From: Cupriavidus necator
GTDB taxonomy: Bacteria > Pseudomonadota > Gammaproteobacteria > Burkholderiales > Burkholderiaceae
Length of the DNA stretch: 64,000 bases
Assembly: GCF_013141915.1 (NCBI RefSeq)
Contig: NZ_SROX01000002.1
Coordinates: forward strand, 62,001-126,000
Direction: 5' to 3'
Positions 37,181 to 47,200 of the stretch are shown here, in pieces; position 1 is the stretch's first letter, and the number at the start of each line of letters is the position of its first letter. Under the pieces are notes generated by a model that saw only the letters and a program-made list of their open reading frames with translations, made no database searches and was not told the DNA's origin. The position numbers and the translations under genes were made by a program.

Positions 37181-37959
37181 TCAGGTCGCGATCGGCTGTT
37201 CGGCCAGCGCGAACGCGCCGGACGCCGGTTTCGCTTCGATCTCGCGCCAGCCCAGTCCGCGATAGGGCTGTGCGGCATCCCAAGGCACCGGCTGGCGCTG
37301 CGGCTGCGAGCCCGGCGGCGGCAGGGGAAACATCAGCGAGCGTGCGGCGTGATGCGCAATGTGGCCGGTCATATGGTGATGCTCCTGATGGATGTGGCCG
37401 TAGAACACGGTTACGTTCGGATAGGGCAACAGCGTGTCGAGCACCTGCGCACCGTCGCGCGTGGCCCAGTCCCATTGCGGATACAGGTCGAACAGCGGGC
37501 GGTGCGTGAACACCACGGTGCGCGCGCCCTTGGGTTGCCGCGCCAGGTCCGCCGCCAGCCACGCGCGCTGCGCATCCCCGCCCCCCCCGCCGGATCGGAC
37601 ACGTTGTCGAGCACGACAAAGTGCACGCCTTTGTGATCGAAGGTGTAGTGCGTCGGCCCGAACAGCTCCTGGTAGGCCGCGCCCGCATCGAGGCTGGCGT
37701 CGTGCTCGCCCGGCATCAGGTGGATCGTGCTGACGCCCAGGCCGGCAATGACGGACTGGAACTCGCGCAGGCGCCGCCGCTCCTGCGGATCGTCGGTGGT
37801 GTGCGTGAGATCGCCGGTGAACATGATGAAGTCGGGCGGCTGCCGTAGCGCATTGACGGCGGCGACGGCCTTGGGCAGCGTGCCGCGCGCATCCGGATTG
37901 GCCGGCCCCTCGAAGCCCCAGTGTGCGTCCGACAGCTGCACAAAATAGAAGTCCTCATC
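37181..37959 (-). pseudogene. Degraded secreted metallophosphoesterase (5' truncated, frameshifted)
   Basis: Two frames together encode most of a calcineurin-like phosphoesterase. The upstream part has YFVQLSDAHWGF, FIMFTGDLTHTTDD and HLMPGEHDASLD and runs to DNVSDPAGG. The downstream part continues with DAQRAWLAADLARQPKGAR, VVFTHRPLFDLYPQW and FYGHIHQEHHHM. They join at an eight-G run on the minus strand (around 37577-37584); one extra G would restore a single frame. The N-terminus, with start codon and signal peptide, is missing. Similarity begins abruptly near 37959, where the anti-sigma remnant begins on the other strand. Confidence 0.72.
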
Positions 37960-38316
37960 GCGCCCGAAACCGTCAAACCGTGGTTCAACGGGCGGCTGGA
38001 TTTCACGCCCCCGGTCCCTGACATGGCGGCAGAGGGCTTCGCGCTCGTGGGCGGACGGCTCGACTACCTCCACGGGCAGCGCGTGGCGGTGCTGGTCTAT
38101 CGACGCAACCAGCATCCGATCGATGTCTTCGTGCCGCGCGGCGCGGGCGCGCGCAAGGCGGCCCCGGGTTTCCACAGCACCCTGACCCGGCAGGGCTACC
38201 AGATCACGCACTGGCAGGCAGGCGGCATGGACTACCGGGCCGTGACCGATGCCTCGGCCGCCGACCTGCAACGCTTCGGCAAGGCATGGCGCATGGCCAG
38301 CGGCGGCACGCCATAG
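37960..38316 (+). pseudogene. Remnant of an anti-sigma factor (C-terminal part only)
   Basis: From ETVKPWFNGRLDF through GRLDYLHGQRVAVLVYRRNQH to GYQITHWQAGGMDYRAVTD, the frame matches the conserved C-terminal periplasmic part of membrane anti-sigma factors. The zinc-finger-like cytoplasmic domain, the transmembrane helix and any start codon are missing. The frame extends upstream only through sequence belonging to the phosphoesterase gene on the other strand. No ECF sigma gene is present nearby. It is most simply a deletion product. Confidence 0.65.
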
Positions 38317-38352
38317 CGCTCGCGCCGCCGCCGGTCATCCTGCCAGGCCCGT

Positions 38353-40611
38353 CTACGCCATCACGAACGGCAACTGCCGCTGGCGCTTGCCGGTCAGCGT
38401 GAACAGCGCGTTGGCCACCGCCGGCGCGATCGGCGGCACGCCCGGCTCGCCCAGGCCGGTGGGGTTCTCCTGCGAGGGCACGAAGAACACGTCCACCACC
38501 GGTGCATCGGTGATGCGCGGCGGCGGATAGTCCGGGAAGTTGCTGTTCTTCACGGCGCCGTTCTCGATCTCGATGGCAAACCCCGGCCTGGTCATGGCCA
38601 GCCCGAACACGCAGGCACCCTGGATCTGGGCCTCGGCGGACATCGGGTTGACCACGCGGTTGGCATGCACGCCGGCGGTGACGCGATGCACGCGCGGCTC
38701 GCCCTTCACCACCGAGACGTCGACCACATAGGCCACCACGGTGTTGAACGACTCGTGCACGGCCACGCCCCAGGCATGGCCCTTGGGCAGCTTGCGCTTG
38801 CCATAGCCCGATTTGTCCACCGCCAGCTGCAGCGCGGCGCGGTGGCGCGCGTGCTTCTTCTCGTCGAGCCGCGCCAGGCGGAATGCCACCGGATCCTGCT
38901 TTGCGGCGGCGGCCATCTCGTCGGCCAGCGTTTCCTTGACGAAGGCGGTGTGCGTATTGCCGACCGAGCGCCACCACAGCACCGGCACGTCCACCTGCGG
39001 GTGGTGCACCGACATCTGCAGCGGCAGGTCGTAGTCGTTCTCGACAATGCCCTCGGTCATGGTGGCGTCGACGCCGTTCTTGACCATGAACGGCTCGAAC
39101 GGCGTGCCCTTCAGGATCGACTGGCCGACGATGGTGTGCTGCCAGCCCACCACCTTGCCCTGCGCGTCCAGGCCGATGCGGGCGCGGTGCAGGTGCAGCG
39201 GGCGGTAGTAGCCGCCACGGATATCGTCCTCGCGGCTCCAGACCACCTTGAGCGGCTCGGTGTGGCCCGCGGCGACCCAGGCTTTGAGCACGTTGGCCGC
39301 TTCGACGATGTAGTCAGAGGTCGGCACCGCGCGCCGGCCGAAGCCGCCACCGGCCATCATGGTGTTGAGCACCACCTTGTCCGCCGCCAGGCCCAGCGTG
39401 CGCGCCACCGCGGCCTGGTCGACGGTCTGGAACTGCGAGCCCACCCAGACCTTGACCGACTGCACCTTGCCGCCGGCCACCTCGGGCAGCAGCGTGCAGT
39501 TGAGCGGTTCCATCGGCGCGTGCGCCAGGTACGGGAAGCGGAAGTCGGCCTCGATCTTGCGCGGGGCACGCTGGATCGCCGCGTTGATATCGCCTTCGCC
39601 CGCGCGCGCCACCGTGCCGGGCTGGCCGGCCAGCCTGGCATATTCATCGAACAGGGCCTGCGACGAGACCTTCGAGCCCGCATCCTCCCACTGGACCTCG
39701 AGCGCATCGCGGCCCATCTTGGCCGGCCAGTAGCCGCCGGCAATCACGGCCACGCCGCTGCCGCCGCGGTCGACCGGCACCTGCAGCACGCCGCGCACGC
39801 CCGGCACCGCGCGGGCCTTGTCGGCGCTGAAGCTTTTCACCTTGCCGCCAAAGCGCGGCGGACGCGCCACCACGGCCACCACCATGCCTTTGAGCTGCGT
39901 GTCGATGCCGAACGGCGTGGTCGCCTCCATCTTGCCGCGCGCATCCAGCCGCGGCGTGGGCTTGCCGACAATGCGGAACTGCGCCGGATCCTTCAGCGTA
40001 ACCTGCTGCGGCACCGGCATTTCCATCGCCGCCGGTGCCAGTTCGCCGAAGGTGGCGCGGTGGCTGCCGGACGTGACCACGCCCTGTTCGACCTTGCAGC
40101 TGGCGGGATCGACCTTCCATTGCTGCGCCGCGGCTGCGACCAGCATGGCGCGGGCGCGCGCGCCCAGTTCGCGGTACTGCTGGAACGAGTGGTTCAGCGC
40201 GGTCGAGCCGCCGGTCATCTGCATGCCGAAGCCGGGATCCTTGTACGGGTCGCCCGCCGGCGCCAGCGCCGCGCGCACGTTGCGCCAGTCGGCATCCAGT
40301 TCTTCGGCCAGCGCCATCGGCAGCGCGGTATGCACGCCCTGGCCGAATTCGAGCCGGTTCACGGCCACGGTCACGGTGTTGTCCGGCGCGATGACCAGGA
40401 ACGCCTGCGGCGGCGACGGCGGCGCCTTGGGCTTGGCGCCCTCCTGTGCCTGCGCCAGCGGGGCCACGCCCAGCGCCAGCCCGCCGCCGGCGAGCCCGGT
40501 CAGCTTGAGGAAGCTGCGACGGTCCAGCGTTGCCACGCCGGCGCTCGGGCTCGCCTCGCCGCTATTGCCTGCCTGGCCGCCGGCCAGGGCTTCGATGCCT
40601 CGGATACGCAT
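38353..40611 (-). CDS. Molybdenum hydroxylase large subunit (xanthine-dehydrogenase family)
   Basis: A 752-residue molybdopterin-binding subunit of the isoquinoline oxidoreductase/aldehyde dehydrogenase type. A twin-arginine leader (DRRSFLKLTGLAGGG) sends it to the periplasm. The repeated domain motifs include EFGQGVHTALPMALAEEL, AGGGFGRRAVPTSDY and the active-site Glu loop GLGEPGVPPIAPAVANAL. ATG 40611 has the GAGCG region before it. It works with the iron-sulfur subunit encoded just upstream; the substrate, probably an aldehyde or N-heterocycle, is unknown. Electrons probably leave through a c-type cytochrome. Confidence 0.9.
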   Translation of the reverse strand: MRIRGIEALAGGQAGNSGEASPSAGVATLDRRSFLKLTGLAGGGLALGVAPLAQAQEGAKPKAPPSPPQAFLVIAPDNTVTVAVNRLEFGQGVHTALPMALAEELDADWRNVRAALAPAGDPYKDPGFGMQMTGGSTALNHSFQQYRELGARARAMLVAAAAQQWKVDPASCKVEQGVVTSGSHRATFGELAPAAMEMPVPQQVTLKDPAQFRIVGKPTPRLDARGKMEATTPFGIDTQLKGMVVAVVARPPRFGGKVKSFSADKARAVPGVRGVLQVPVDRGGSGVAVIAGGYWPAKMGRDALEVQWEDAGSKVSSQALFDEYARLAGQPGTVARAGEGDINAAIQRAPRKIEADFRFPYLAHAPMEPLNCTLLPEVAGGKVQSVKVWVGSQFQTVDQAAVARTLGLAADKVVLNTMMAGGGFGRRAVPTSDYIVEAANVLKAWVAAGHTEPLKVVWSREDDIRGGYYRPLHLHRARIGLDAQGKVVGWQHTIVGQSILKGTPFEPFMVKNGVDATMTEGIVENDYDLPLQMSVHHPQVDVPVLWWRSVGNTHTAFVKETLADEMAAAAKQDPVAFRLARLDEKKHARHRAALQLAVDKSGYGKRKLPKGHAWGVAVHESFNTVVAYVVDVSVVKGEPRVHRVTAGVHANRVVNPMSAEAQIQGACVFGLAMTRPGFAIEIENGAVKNSNFPDYPPPRITDAPVVDVFFVPSQENPTGLGEPGVPPIAPAVANALFTLTGKRQRQLPFVMA

Positions 40612-40627
40612 ATCGGTTCGCTCCCGC

Positions 40628-41092
40628 TCAGGCCAGCGCACGGGCGGCGTCTTTGATCGCCGCGCGGATGCGCTGGTACGTGCCGCAGCGGCACAGGTTG
40701 CCGGCCATGGCCTGGTCGATGTCGGCGTCGGTAGGCCGCGGCTTGCTGCGCAGCAGGCCGACGGCGCTCATGACCTGGCCGTTCTGGCAGTAGCCGCACT
40801 GCGCGACATCGTGCTTGAGCCAGGCGTCCATCACGGCGCGCCCGACGCGGTCGGTGCCGATGCCTTCGATGGTGGTGATGCGCGCACCGGCCACCGCGGA
40901 GGCCGGCGTCACGCAGCTGCGCGTGGCCTGGCCGTTGATGTGGACGGTACAGGCACCGCACGCGGCCATGCCGCAGCCGAACTTGGTGCCGGTCATCTCG
41001 AGGTTGTCACGCAGCGCCCATAGCAGCGGCGTGGAAGGATCCACGTCGACTTCACGGGTCTTGCCGTTGACGTTGATGGAGAGGGTGGTCAT
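40628..41092 (-). CDS. (2Fe-2S) subunit of the molybdenum hydroxylase
   Basis: A 154-residue two-cluster ferredoxin-type subunit. The N-terminal plant-type site is GTKFGCGMAACGACTV with a fourth Cys in TRSCVTP. The C-terminal four-helix cluster site is AQCGYCQNGQVM with GNLCRCGTYQRIR. It passes electrons from the molybdenum subunit. It is encoded 16 bases upstream of the large subunit gene, in the usual order for this family. Confidence 0.93.
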   Translation of the reverse strand: MTTLSINVNGKTREVDVDPSTPLLWALRDNLEMTGTKFGCGMAACGACTVHINGQATRSCVTPASAVAGARITTIEGIGTDRVGRAVMDAWLKHDVAQCGYCQNGQVMSAVGLLRSKPRPTDADIDQAMAGNLCRCGTYQRIRAAIKDAARALA

Positions 41093-41279
41093 TTGGGGGA
41101 CACTCCTTGGGTACGTTGCCCGCTGGTCATTGCCTTTGCGCCGCAGCCTGGCGCAACGGGCCTGGCGCAACGGACAAGTGAGGATAGTGCAATTTGCGCC
41201 ACCTTGCCGGGCGCTTTGCGCCCTACCGTGCCCGCCAGCGGCTTCTGCACGAACTTTGTGCAAGGCGCGGCTGTCCCTC

Positions 41280-42512
41280 ATGGATTGCCTTGTTATCCGT
41301 TTCGATCCGATTCCTGCCGCTGAAACAGTGCCGTCGACTATTCCAGAACCTTCATTTCCCGCTGCCAGCACGGCTGCGGCCCCGAGCGCCGCCGCGCCCG
41401 GCACGGACGCGCCCACGGCCCGCCTGCGCGCGGCACAGTCGCCGGCGGTGGCGCGGCTTGACAGCATCCAGGCGCTGCGCGGGCTGGCCGCGGCCTTCGT
41501 GGTGCTCTACCACTCCGGGTTGACGCTCGGTGGCGCCAACGCGCCGGTGCTGAACTGGCTGACCCACAACGTCATCAAGCGCGGCCATGTCGGCGTGGAC
41601 GTGTTCTTTGTCATCAGCGGCTTCATCATCGCCTGGGTCGCGGTGCTGGCCCGGCCGCGCCCGGAGCGCCCGCTCAGCTTCATGGTGCGGCGCATCTGCC
41701 GGCTGGCACCGCCGTACTGGACCATGTCGGCGATCCATGCGCTGCTGCTGAACCCGGTCACGCCGGCGGTGTTCGCCGCGTCGCTGGCATTCCTGCCGAC
41801 GTCCACGGACCATGCCCCCTACTACGGCTATCCGGCGCTGTACGTGGGCTGGTCGCTCAACTATGAGCTGGCGTTCTACGCGGCCTTCGCGCTCGGCCTG
41901 CTGCTGGCCGGGCGGCGCGCGCTGCTGGTGGTGCTGGCGATCTTCGCGCTGTTCACGCTGGCGCTGCCGTGGTGGCGCTTCGGCACGCTGGTGGCCGATC
42001 CCGCACAGGGCTACGCGTTCGCGGCGCCATGGCTGGCCATGGCGAGCAATCCGCTGGTGCTCGAGTTCCTGCTGGGCTGCGGGCTGGCATGGGCCTACGC
42101 GCGCTGGCGCCACTTGCTGACGCCGGCGCTGGCGCTGGCGCTGCTGGCGGTCGGCGGCGCGGCGTTCGCGCTGTCGCTGCCGCTGGTCGGGCCGGATTTC
42201 AGCCTGGCCGGACGCGGCCTGCCCGCCGCGCTGCTGGTGGCCGGCGCGGTCGCGGCCGAACACACCGGCATGCTGCGCGTGCCGCGCGCGCTGATCTGGC
42301 TGGGCGAACTGTCCTACGCGCTGTACCTGACCCATCCCACCGTGATCGAAGCGGTCAAGCGCCTGATGCCCGAACTGGGCGCGGGCCAGACCGCCATGCA
42401 GCTGCTGCGCTTTGCCATCGATGCCGGCCTGGCGCTGGCGCTGGCCTGGCTGCTGCACCGCTGGGTCGAACTGCCGGGCATCGCGGCGGGCCGCCGGCTG
42501 GCACGCGGCTAG
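41280..42512 (+). CDS. Acyltransferase 3 family membrane protein
   Basis: A 410-residue protein with about ten helices. It has the acyltransferase-3 core LDSIQALRGLAAAFVVLYHSG (with the catalytic-type His) and GHVGVDVFFVISGFIIAWV, then RRICRLAPPYW. The N-terminal 55 residues are Ala/Pro-rich and probably cytoplasmic. Enzymes of this type O-acylate surface polysaccharides or lipids. It lies on the plus strand between the hydroxylase subunits and the cytochrome gene, both on the minus strand, and may be an insertion into that group. Confidence 0.88.
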   Translation: MDCLVIRFDPIPAAETVPSTIPEPSFPAASTAAAPSAAAPGTDAPTARLRAAQSPAVARLDSIQALRGLAAAFVVLYHSGLTLGGANAPVLNWLTHNVIKRGHVGVDVFFVISGFIIAWVAVLARPRPERPLSFMVRRICRLAPPYWTMSAIHALLLNPVTPAVFAASLAFLPTSTDHAPYYGYPALYVGWSLNYELAFYAAFALGLLLAGRRALLVVLAIFALFTLALPWWRFGTLVADPAQGYAFAAPWLAMASNPLVLEFLLGCGLAWAYARWRHLLTPALALALLAVGGAAFALSLPLVGPDFSLAGRGLPAALLVAGAVAAEHTGMLRVPRALIWLGELSYALYLTHPTVIEAVKRLMPELGAGQTAMQLLRFAIDAGLALALAWLLHRWVELPGIAAGRRLARG

Positions 42513-42527
42513 GCTGCCGCCGCCGCT

Positions 42528-43415
42528 TCAGCGTTGCGGCAAGCCGGCCAGGAACAGGTACAGCGCCGTCAGCTCGGTATCGTTCATGCGCCCGAAGGAA
42601 TCGAACGGCATCACGCGACTGACCGCGGTGCCGTCGGGCCGCTTGCCGCTGCGCATCATCTCGATAAACGCCGCGGGCTGGCCGTAGCGCGCCAACGCGC
42701 CGCCGGGCACCGGGCGCAGGTCCGCCGCCGGCGGCCAGTCGGGCGGCGCCCCGGGGATCTTGCCGCCACGGTACGCGGGCCCGTGGCAGCCCACGCAGAC
42801 ACTGGCGACATAGGCGCCATAGCGGGCGGTCGGCTCGGGCACCATCGCCGGCTGCGCCGGCAGGCTGTGGTCGATCTTGGACGCCGCGTCCTTCACCACC
42901 CCCACGCCATACAGCGCGCGCACCAGCCATGGCATGGTGATCTCGGCGGGGGCGCCCATCGCGGCCGGCAGGCTGCGCAGGTAGCCGATCAGCGCGCCCA
43001 GGTCCTCATCGCTGAGCCGGTTGTAGTCTTCGCTGGGCATCACCAGCAGCGGGCGGTGCGAGGGCGCCACGCCATGGCGGATGCTGCGCACCCAATCGAC
43101 CGGCTGGTAGGTGGCGATGGCCGGATTGGCGCGGGTCAGGTCCGGCGCGCGTACGCGCAGGCCGCCCGGGTCGTCGATCACCTGCTTGCCACCCCCGCCG
43201 GCGCCATGGCATTCCATGCAGCCGCGCGATTCGTACAGGTATTTGCCATGGGCGATGGCGGCGGGATCCTCGCGGATGGCAACGGGGGCGACCTGGACGT
43301 GCACAATGCGCTGCGCCTTGCGCTCGCCCACCCAAGCCGCGGCATACGCCGTCGCCGCCACGACGACAGCCGTGGCGGCGAGCCCCCATGCCACCCTCCG
43401 CAGTACCCGCGCCAT
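42528..43415 (-). CDS. Membrane-anchored di-haem cytochrome c
   Basis: A 295-residue protein with one N-terminal helix (RRVAWGLAATAVVVAATAYAAAWV) and two haem c sites, CMECH and CVGCH, each with a downstream Met candidate (LLVMPSEDY, SRVMPFDSF). Such cytochromes are common electron acceptors of periplasmic molybdenum hydroxylases. The hydroxylase genes lie on the same strand but an acyltransferase gene on the other strand interrupts. The start ATG 43415 is chosen because the frame above it lacks conserved residues. Confidence 0.88.
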   Translation of the reverse strand: MARVLRRVAWGLAATAVVVAATAYAAAWVGERKAQRIVHVQVAPVAIREDPAAIAHGKYLYESRGCMECHGAGGGGKQVIDDPGGLRVRAPDLTRANPAIATYQPVDWVRSIRHGVAPSHRPLLVMPSEDYNRLSDEDLGALIGYLRSLPAAMGAPAEITMPWLVRALYGVGVVKDAASKIDHSLPAQPAMVPEPTARYGAYVASVCVGCHGPAYRGGKIPGAPPDWPPAADLRPVPGGALARYGQPAAFIEMMRSGKRPDGTAVSRVMPFDSFGRMNDTELTALYLFLAGLPQR

Positions 43416-43511
43416 TTGCCTTCCCCTGTCCGCACTGGATGCCCCAGCTTGCCGCCAGGGCACGGGGGGCTGTCGGTGGGAAAGGGCACATAGCGGCAGC
43501 GCCTGCGGGGC

Positions 43512-43916
43512 TCAGGCCAGCCCGGCCGGGGCGCGGTCGATGAAGCCGGTCATGCGCGCCAGCCGGCCATCGGCGCAGACGGTGGCAAAGTCGGTGCCGA
43601 CCACCAGCGCCGCTTCGCCGGCGGGACCAAGTTCCCAGCTGAAGCGCAGGTGCTCGCCATGCGCATCGACCGGACTCACGCGGGTAAAGCGAAAACCCGG
43701 AAACTTCGCCTGCACCGCGGCGATCATCGCGTCGATGCCGGCATGGCCGTCGCCGCGCATCAGCGGATCGACATAGCTCGCCGATTCGGTCCACGCCGCC
43801 GCGATCAGTTCGCGCCGGCGCGCGGCATCGGTCTCGTTCCAGGCCGCGAGGTAGCGGTCGGCGAGCGTGGCGGCGTGTGCAACCTGCGGGGACTGGGCCG
43901 GGGTGGCAGCGGACAT
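43512..43916 (-). CDS. SnoaL-like polyketide-cyclase-fold protein
   Basis: A 134-residue NTF2-like fold protein. Its opening helix LADRYLAAWNETDAARRRELIAAAWTESASYVDP is the SnoaL pattern, followed by the curved strands GFRFTRVSPVDAHGEHLRFSWELGP. The function, whether isomerase-like, cyclase-like or a small-molecule binder, cannot be decided. ATG 43916 has AAGGAGAATGCC ahead of it. It lies 96 bases before the cytochrome gene on the same strand. Confidence 0.8.
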   Translation of the reverse strand: MSAATPAQSPQVAHAATLADRYLAAWNETDAARRRELIAAAWTESASYVDPLMRGDGHAGIDAMIAAVQAKFPGFRFTRVSPVDAHGEHLRFSWELGPAGEAALVVGTDFATVCADGRLARMTGFIDRAPAGLA

Positions 43917-44281
43917 GGCATTCTCCTTGGGTAGGGTGGTCAAGCGCTTGGGTATGGCGTGAGGCCATGGCTGCATGATCGGTGCGTGGGCGCCGCAGCG
44001 CGATTACCGGGGAGGTTATCGGCGCGGAACGGGTGCTCACGGACCACCACGCTTGCCGCGATCGCCACCGCCCCTACCAAAAAATCGCCCCCAGCACCAG
44101 AGCCAAGTAACCCCCCAACCTGCCCCTGTCCTGCCGATGGCCATGCGCCTATCCTCGCTACATTGCCCATTACGCTGGGCGGCAGTACGTCCGGGTGTTT
44201 CGGGGGCCGTGCCGCCGGGCGCGCCGGTCAAGCCCCTTCCGTCCTGACCCCAACCGCATCGCCTTTGCACCGCTATCGTCC
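43917..44281. other. Intergenic region before the cyclic-di-GMP gene
   Basis: About 365 bases between divergent genes. The frames crossing it are shadow-like. I see no convincing promoter, operator or terminator. Confidence 0.35.
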
Positions 44282-47200
44282 ATGACGCCCGACACGGCCC
44301 CGCCAAGCCACCAGGCCGCCCCGGCCCCTTCCGCCCCGCCGCGCCGCTGGCTGGCCTTGCTGCTGGCCGGCGCCGGCTACTTCGTGCTGGCGGCGGCGGC
44401 GCTGTGGCTGGCGCGGCTGCCTGGGACCGTGGCCTCGGTCTGGCTGCCCAACGCGTTCGGGCTGGGCCTGCTGCTGCACCGGCCGCGCGCTGAAGGGCCG
44501 TGGCTGCTGGCTGGCATGCTGGTTGCCAGCGTCCTGGCCAACCACGGTGCCGGCGACAGCGTCGGCACCGCGCTGATGCTGACCGGCGCCAACCTGGCGG
44601 AGATGCTGTCCGCGCTGCTGCTGTTGCGCGTGCTGGACCGGCATGGCTTTTCCGGGCGCCAGGGACCGCTGGCGGCGTTCTCGGTGATGCTGGCGGTAGG
44701 TGGCATCCTGGCGCCGATGGTCGGCGCCACCGCCGGCGCGGCGGCCATCGCCGCGGTCGAGGGCAGCCGCTTCGCCCCGGTCTGGTGGACGTGGTGGCAG
44801 GCCAGCGCGCTGGGCATGGCGCTGCTGCTGCCGATGATGCTGTCGATGACGGCGGGTCGCGTGCGCGCCGCCGCCGCGCGGCAGATGCTGGCGCCGCAGG
44901 CCGGCGCGCTGGCGCTGAGCCTGGCCATCGGCGCCGTGGCGCAGTGGCAGGGACACGACCCGTTCGCCGCGATGTCGCTGCCGCTGGTGCTGCTGGCGCT
45001 GGCCGGCAATCCGTTCGCCACCGCGTTGCTGGCGCTGGTGGCCACGCTGTGCCTGCAGGCGCTGATGCTGCTTTCGCACCGCCATGAAGCGGTGCCGCTG
45101 TCGGCCGCGGTGATCATGGTGCTGCCGGTCTGCATCGCCTACCTGACCGAGCAGAACCGGCACGGCCGCGCCAGCCTGCGCAGCAGCGACAAGCGCTTTC
45201 GCCAGGCCATGGAGCATTCGGCGATCGGCATGGCGCTGGTCGACATGGACGGCCGCTGGCAGACCGTGAACCGCGCCATGACCGAGTTGCTAGGCTATAG
45301 CGCGGCCGAACTGCGCGAGCTGAGCTACCAGCAGCTGACCCATCCCGACGACCTCACCGGCGACCTGCGCCAGGTCGCCAACCTGTTGTCCGGCAAGGTC
45401 GAGGCGTACCGCCTGGAAAAGCGCTACCGGCACAAGGACGGCCACTACCGCTGGGTGCTGCTGGCGGTCTCGCTGGTGCGCGACGAGCAAAGCGGCGAGC
45501 CGCAGCACTTCATCACGCAGGTGGAAGACATCCACGCGCGCAAGCTGGCGCAGCAAGAGCTGGAACGGCTGTCGCGGCGCATCCAGCTGGCGGTGGAAGC
45601 CGGCGGTGTCGGCATCTGGGAATGGGACCTCGCCGGAGCCGACATTACCTGGGATGCGCGCATGCATGCGCTGCACGGCACCGATCCCGCCGCCGGCGCG
45701 CCGCTCGCGGAGCAATGGATCGCACTGGTGCATCCGGACGATGTCCCCCGCGTGCGCGGCGAAATGCGCCGCGCCATCCGCGACGAGGCGCCGTTCGACA
45801 CCGAATACCGCATCGTGCGGCCCGGTGGCGAGGTACGCCATGTGCGCGCCATGGCGATGGTGACCCGCGGCGCCGACGGCACTGCCCATGCGCTGGTGGG
45901 CACCAACTGGGACATCACCGAGCAGCGCCGCCTGACTGATGCGCTGTTCGAGGAGAAGGAACGCCTGCATATCACGCTGCGCTCGATCGGCGATGCGGTG
46001 ATCTGCACCGACGCCACTATGCAGGTGACCTTCATGAACCCGATCGCGGAACAGCTGACCGGCTGGACCATGGCCGGCGCCACCGGGCTGCCGCTGGAAC
46101 GGGTCTTCCGCATCGTCGACGAGGCCAGCGGCGAGCCCATCCCGAGCCCGGTCGAAGCCTGCCTGCGCACGCTCACGCCGGCCTACCTGCAGGAAGGCGC
46201 CGTGCTGCACAGCCTGACCGGCGAACGCCACGACGTGCAGGACTCGGCCGCGCCGGTGCTGACCGCGCGCGGCGAGGTACTGGGCGCGGTGCTGGTGTTC
46301 CAGGACATCACCAACGCGCGCGCGCTGCAGCGGGAGCTGGCGCGCTCGGCCATGCATGACGCGCTGACCGGCCTGCCCAACCGCACCTGGTTCGAGAAGC
46401 GCCTGCGCGAGTCGTGCGAGGCGGCGCGGCTGCACGGCCATCGCGCGGCGCTGTGCTTTATCGACCTGGACCGCTTCAAGATCGTCAACGACACCGCCGG
46501 CCACGGCGCCGGCGACGTGCTGCTGCGCGAGCTCGGCTACCTGATCCGCAACCATGTGCGACCGGACGACGTGCTGGCGCGCCTGGGCGGCGACGAGTTC
46601 GCGCTGCTGCTCAAGGACTGCACCGTCGACCAGGCCGAGCAGGTCTGCCAGGGTGTGATCGACGCCATCCGCGGCCGCCGCTTCCCGTGGGAAGGACGCG
46701 TGTACGACGTCGGCGCCAGCATCGGCATCGCCGCGATCGACCTCGACGTGCCGCCGGTCAGCGAACTGATGAGCCGCGCCGACGTGGCTTGCTACGCGGC
46801 CAAGGCCGCGGGCCGCAGCCGGGTCTCGGTCTACCGCCGCGACGAGAGCGACGCGCGCCGCCACCACCGCGAGCTGGAAGTGGCCGCCGGTATCCACTCC
46901 GCGCTGGAGGCCAACCGCTTCCGCCTGTTCGCGCAGGAGATCCGCGCGCTGCAGCCGGAACAGAACGCGGACGGCAGCGCCCACCGCCATATCGAGATCC
47001 TGGTGCGCATGGTCGACGAGCACGGCGAGTTGATCCTGCCCGGCGCCTTCATTCCCGCCGCCGAGCGCTACGACCTGATGGGGCATGTCGACCGCTGGGT
47101 CATCCGCAACGTGCTGCGCGGCTACGGCGAGCGGCTGCGGGCGATACCGGGGCTGTCGGTATCGATCAACCTGTCGGCCAACTCGCTGGGCGAGCCGTTC

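Noticed and set aside
37921..38316. Reading the anti-sigma tail as an intact small gene starting at 37921
   Set aside because: Its first codons are antisense to the conserved phosphoesterase sequence; the anti-sigma similarity begins only near 37966.
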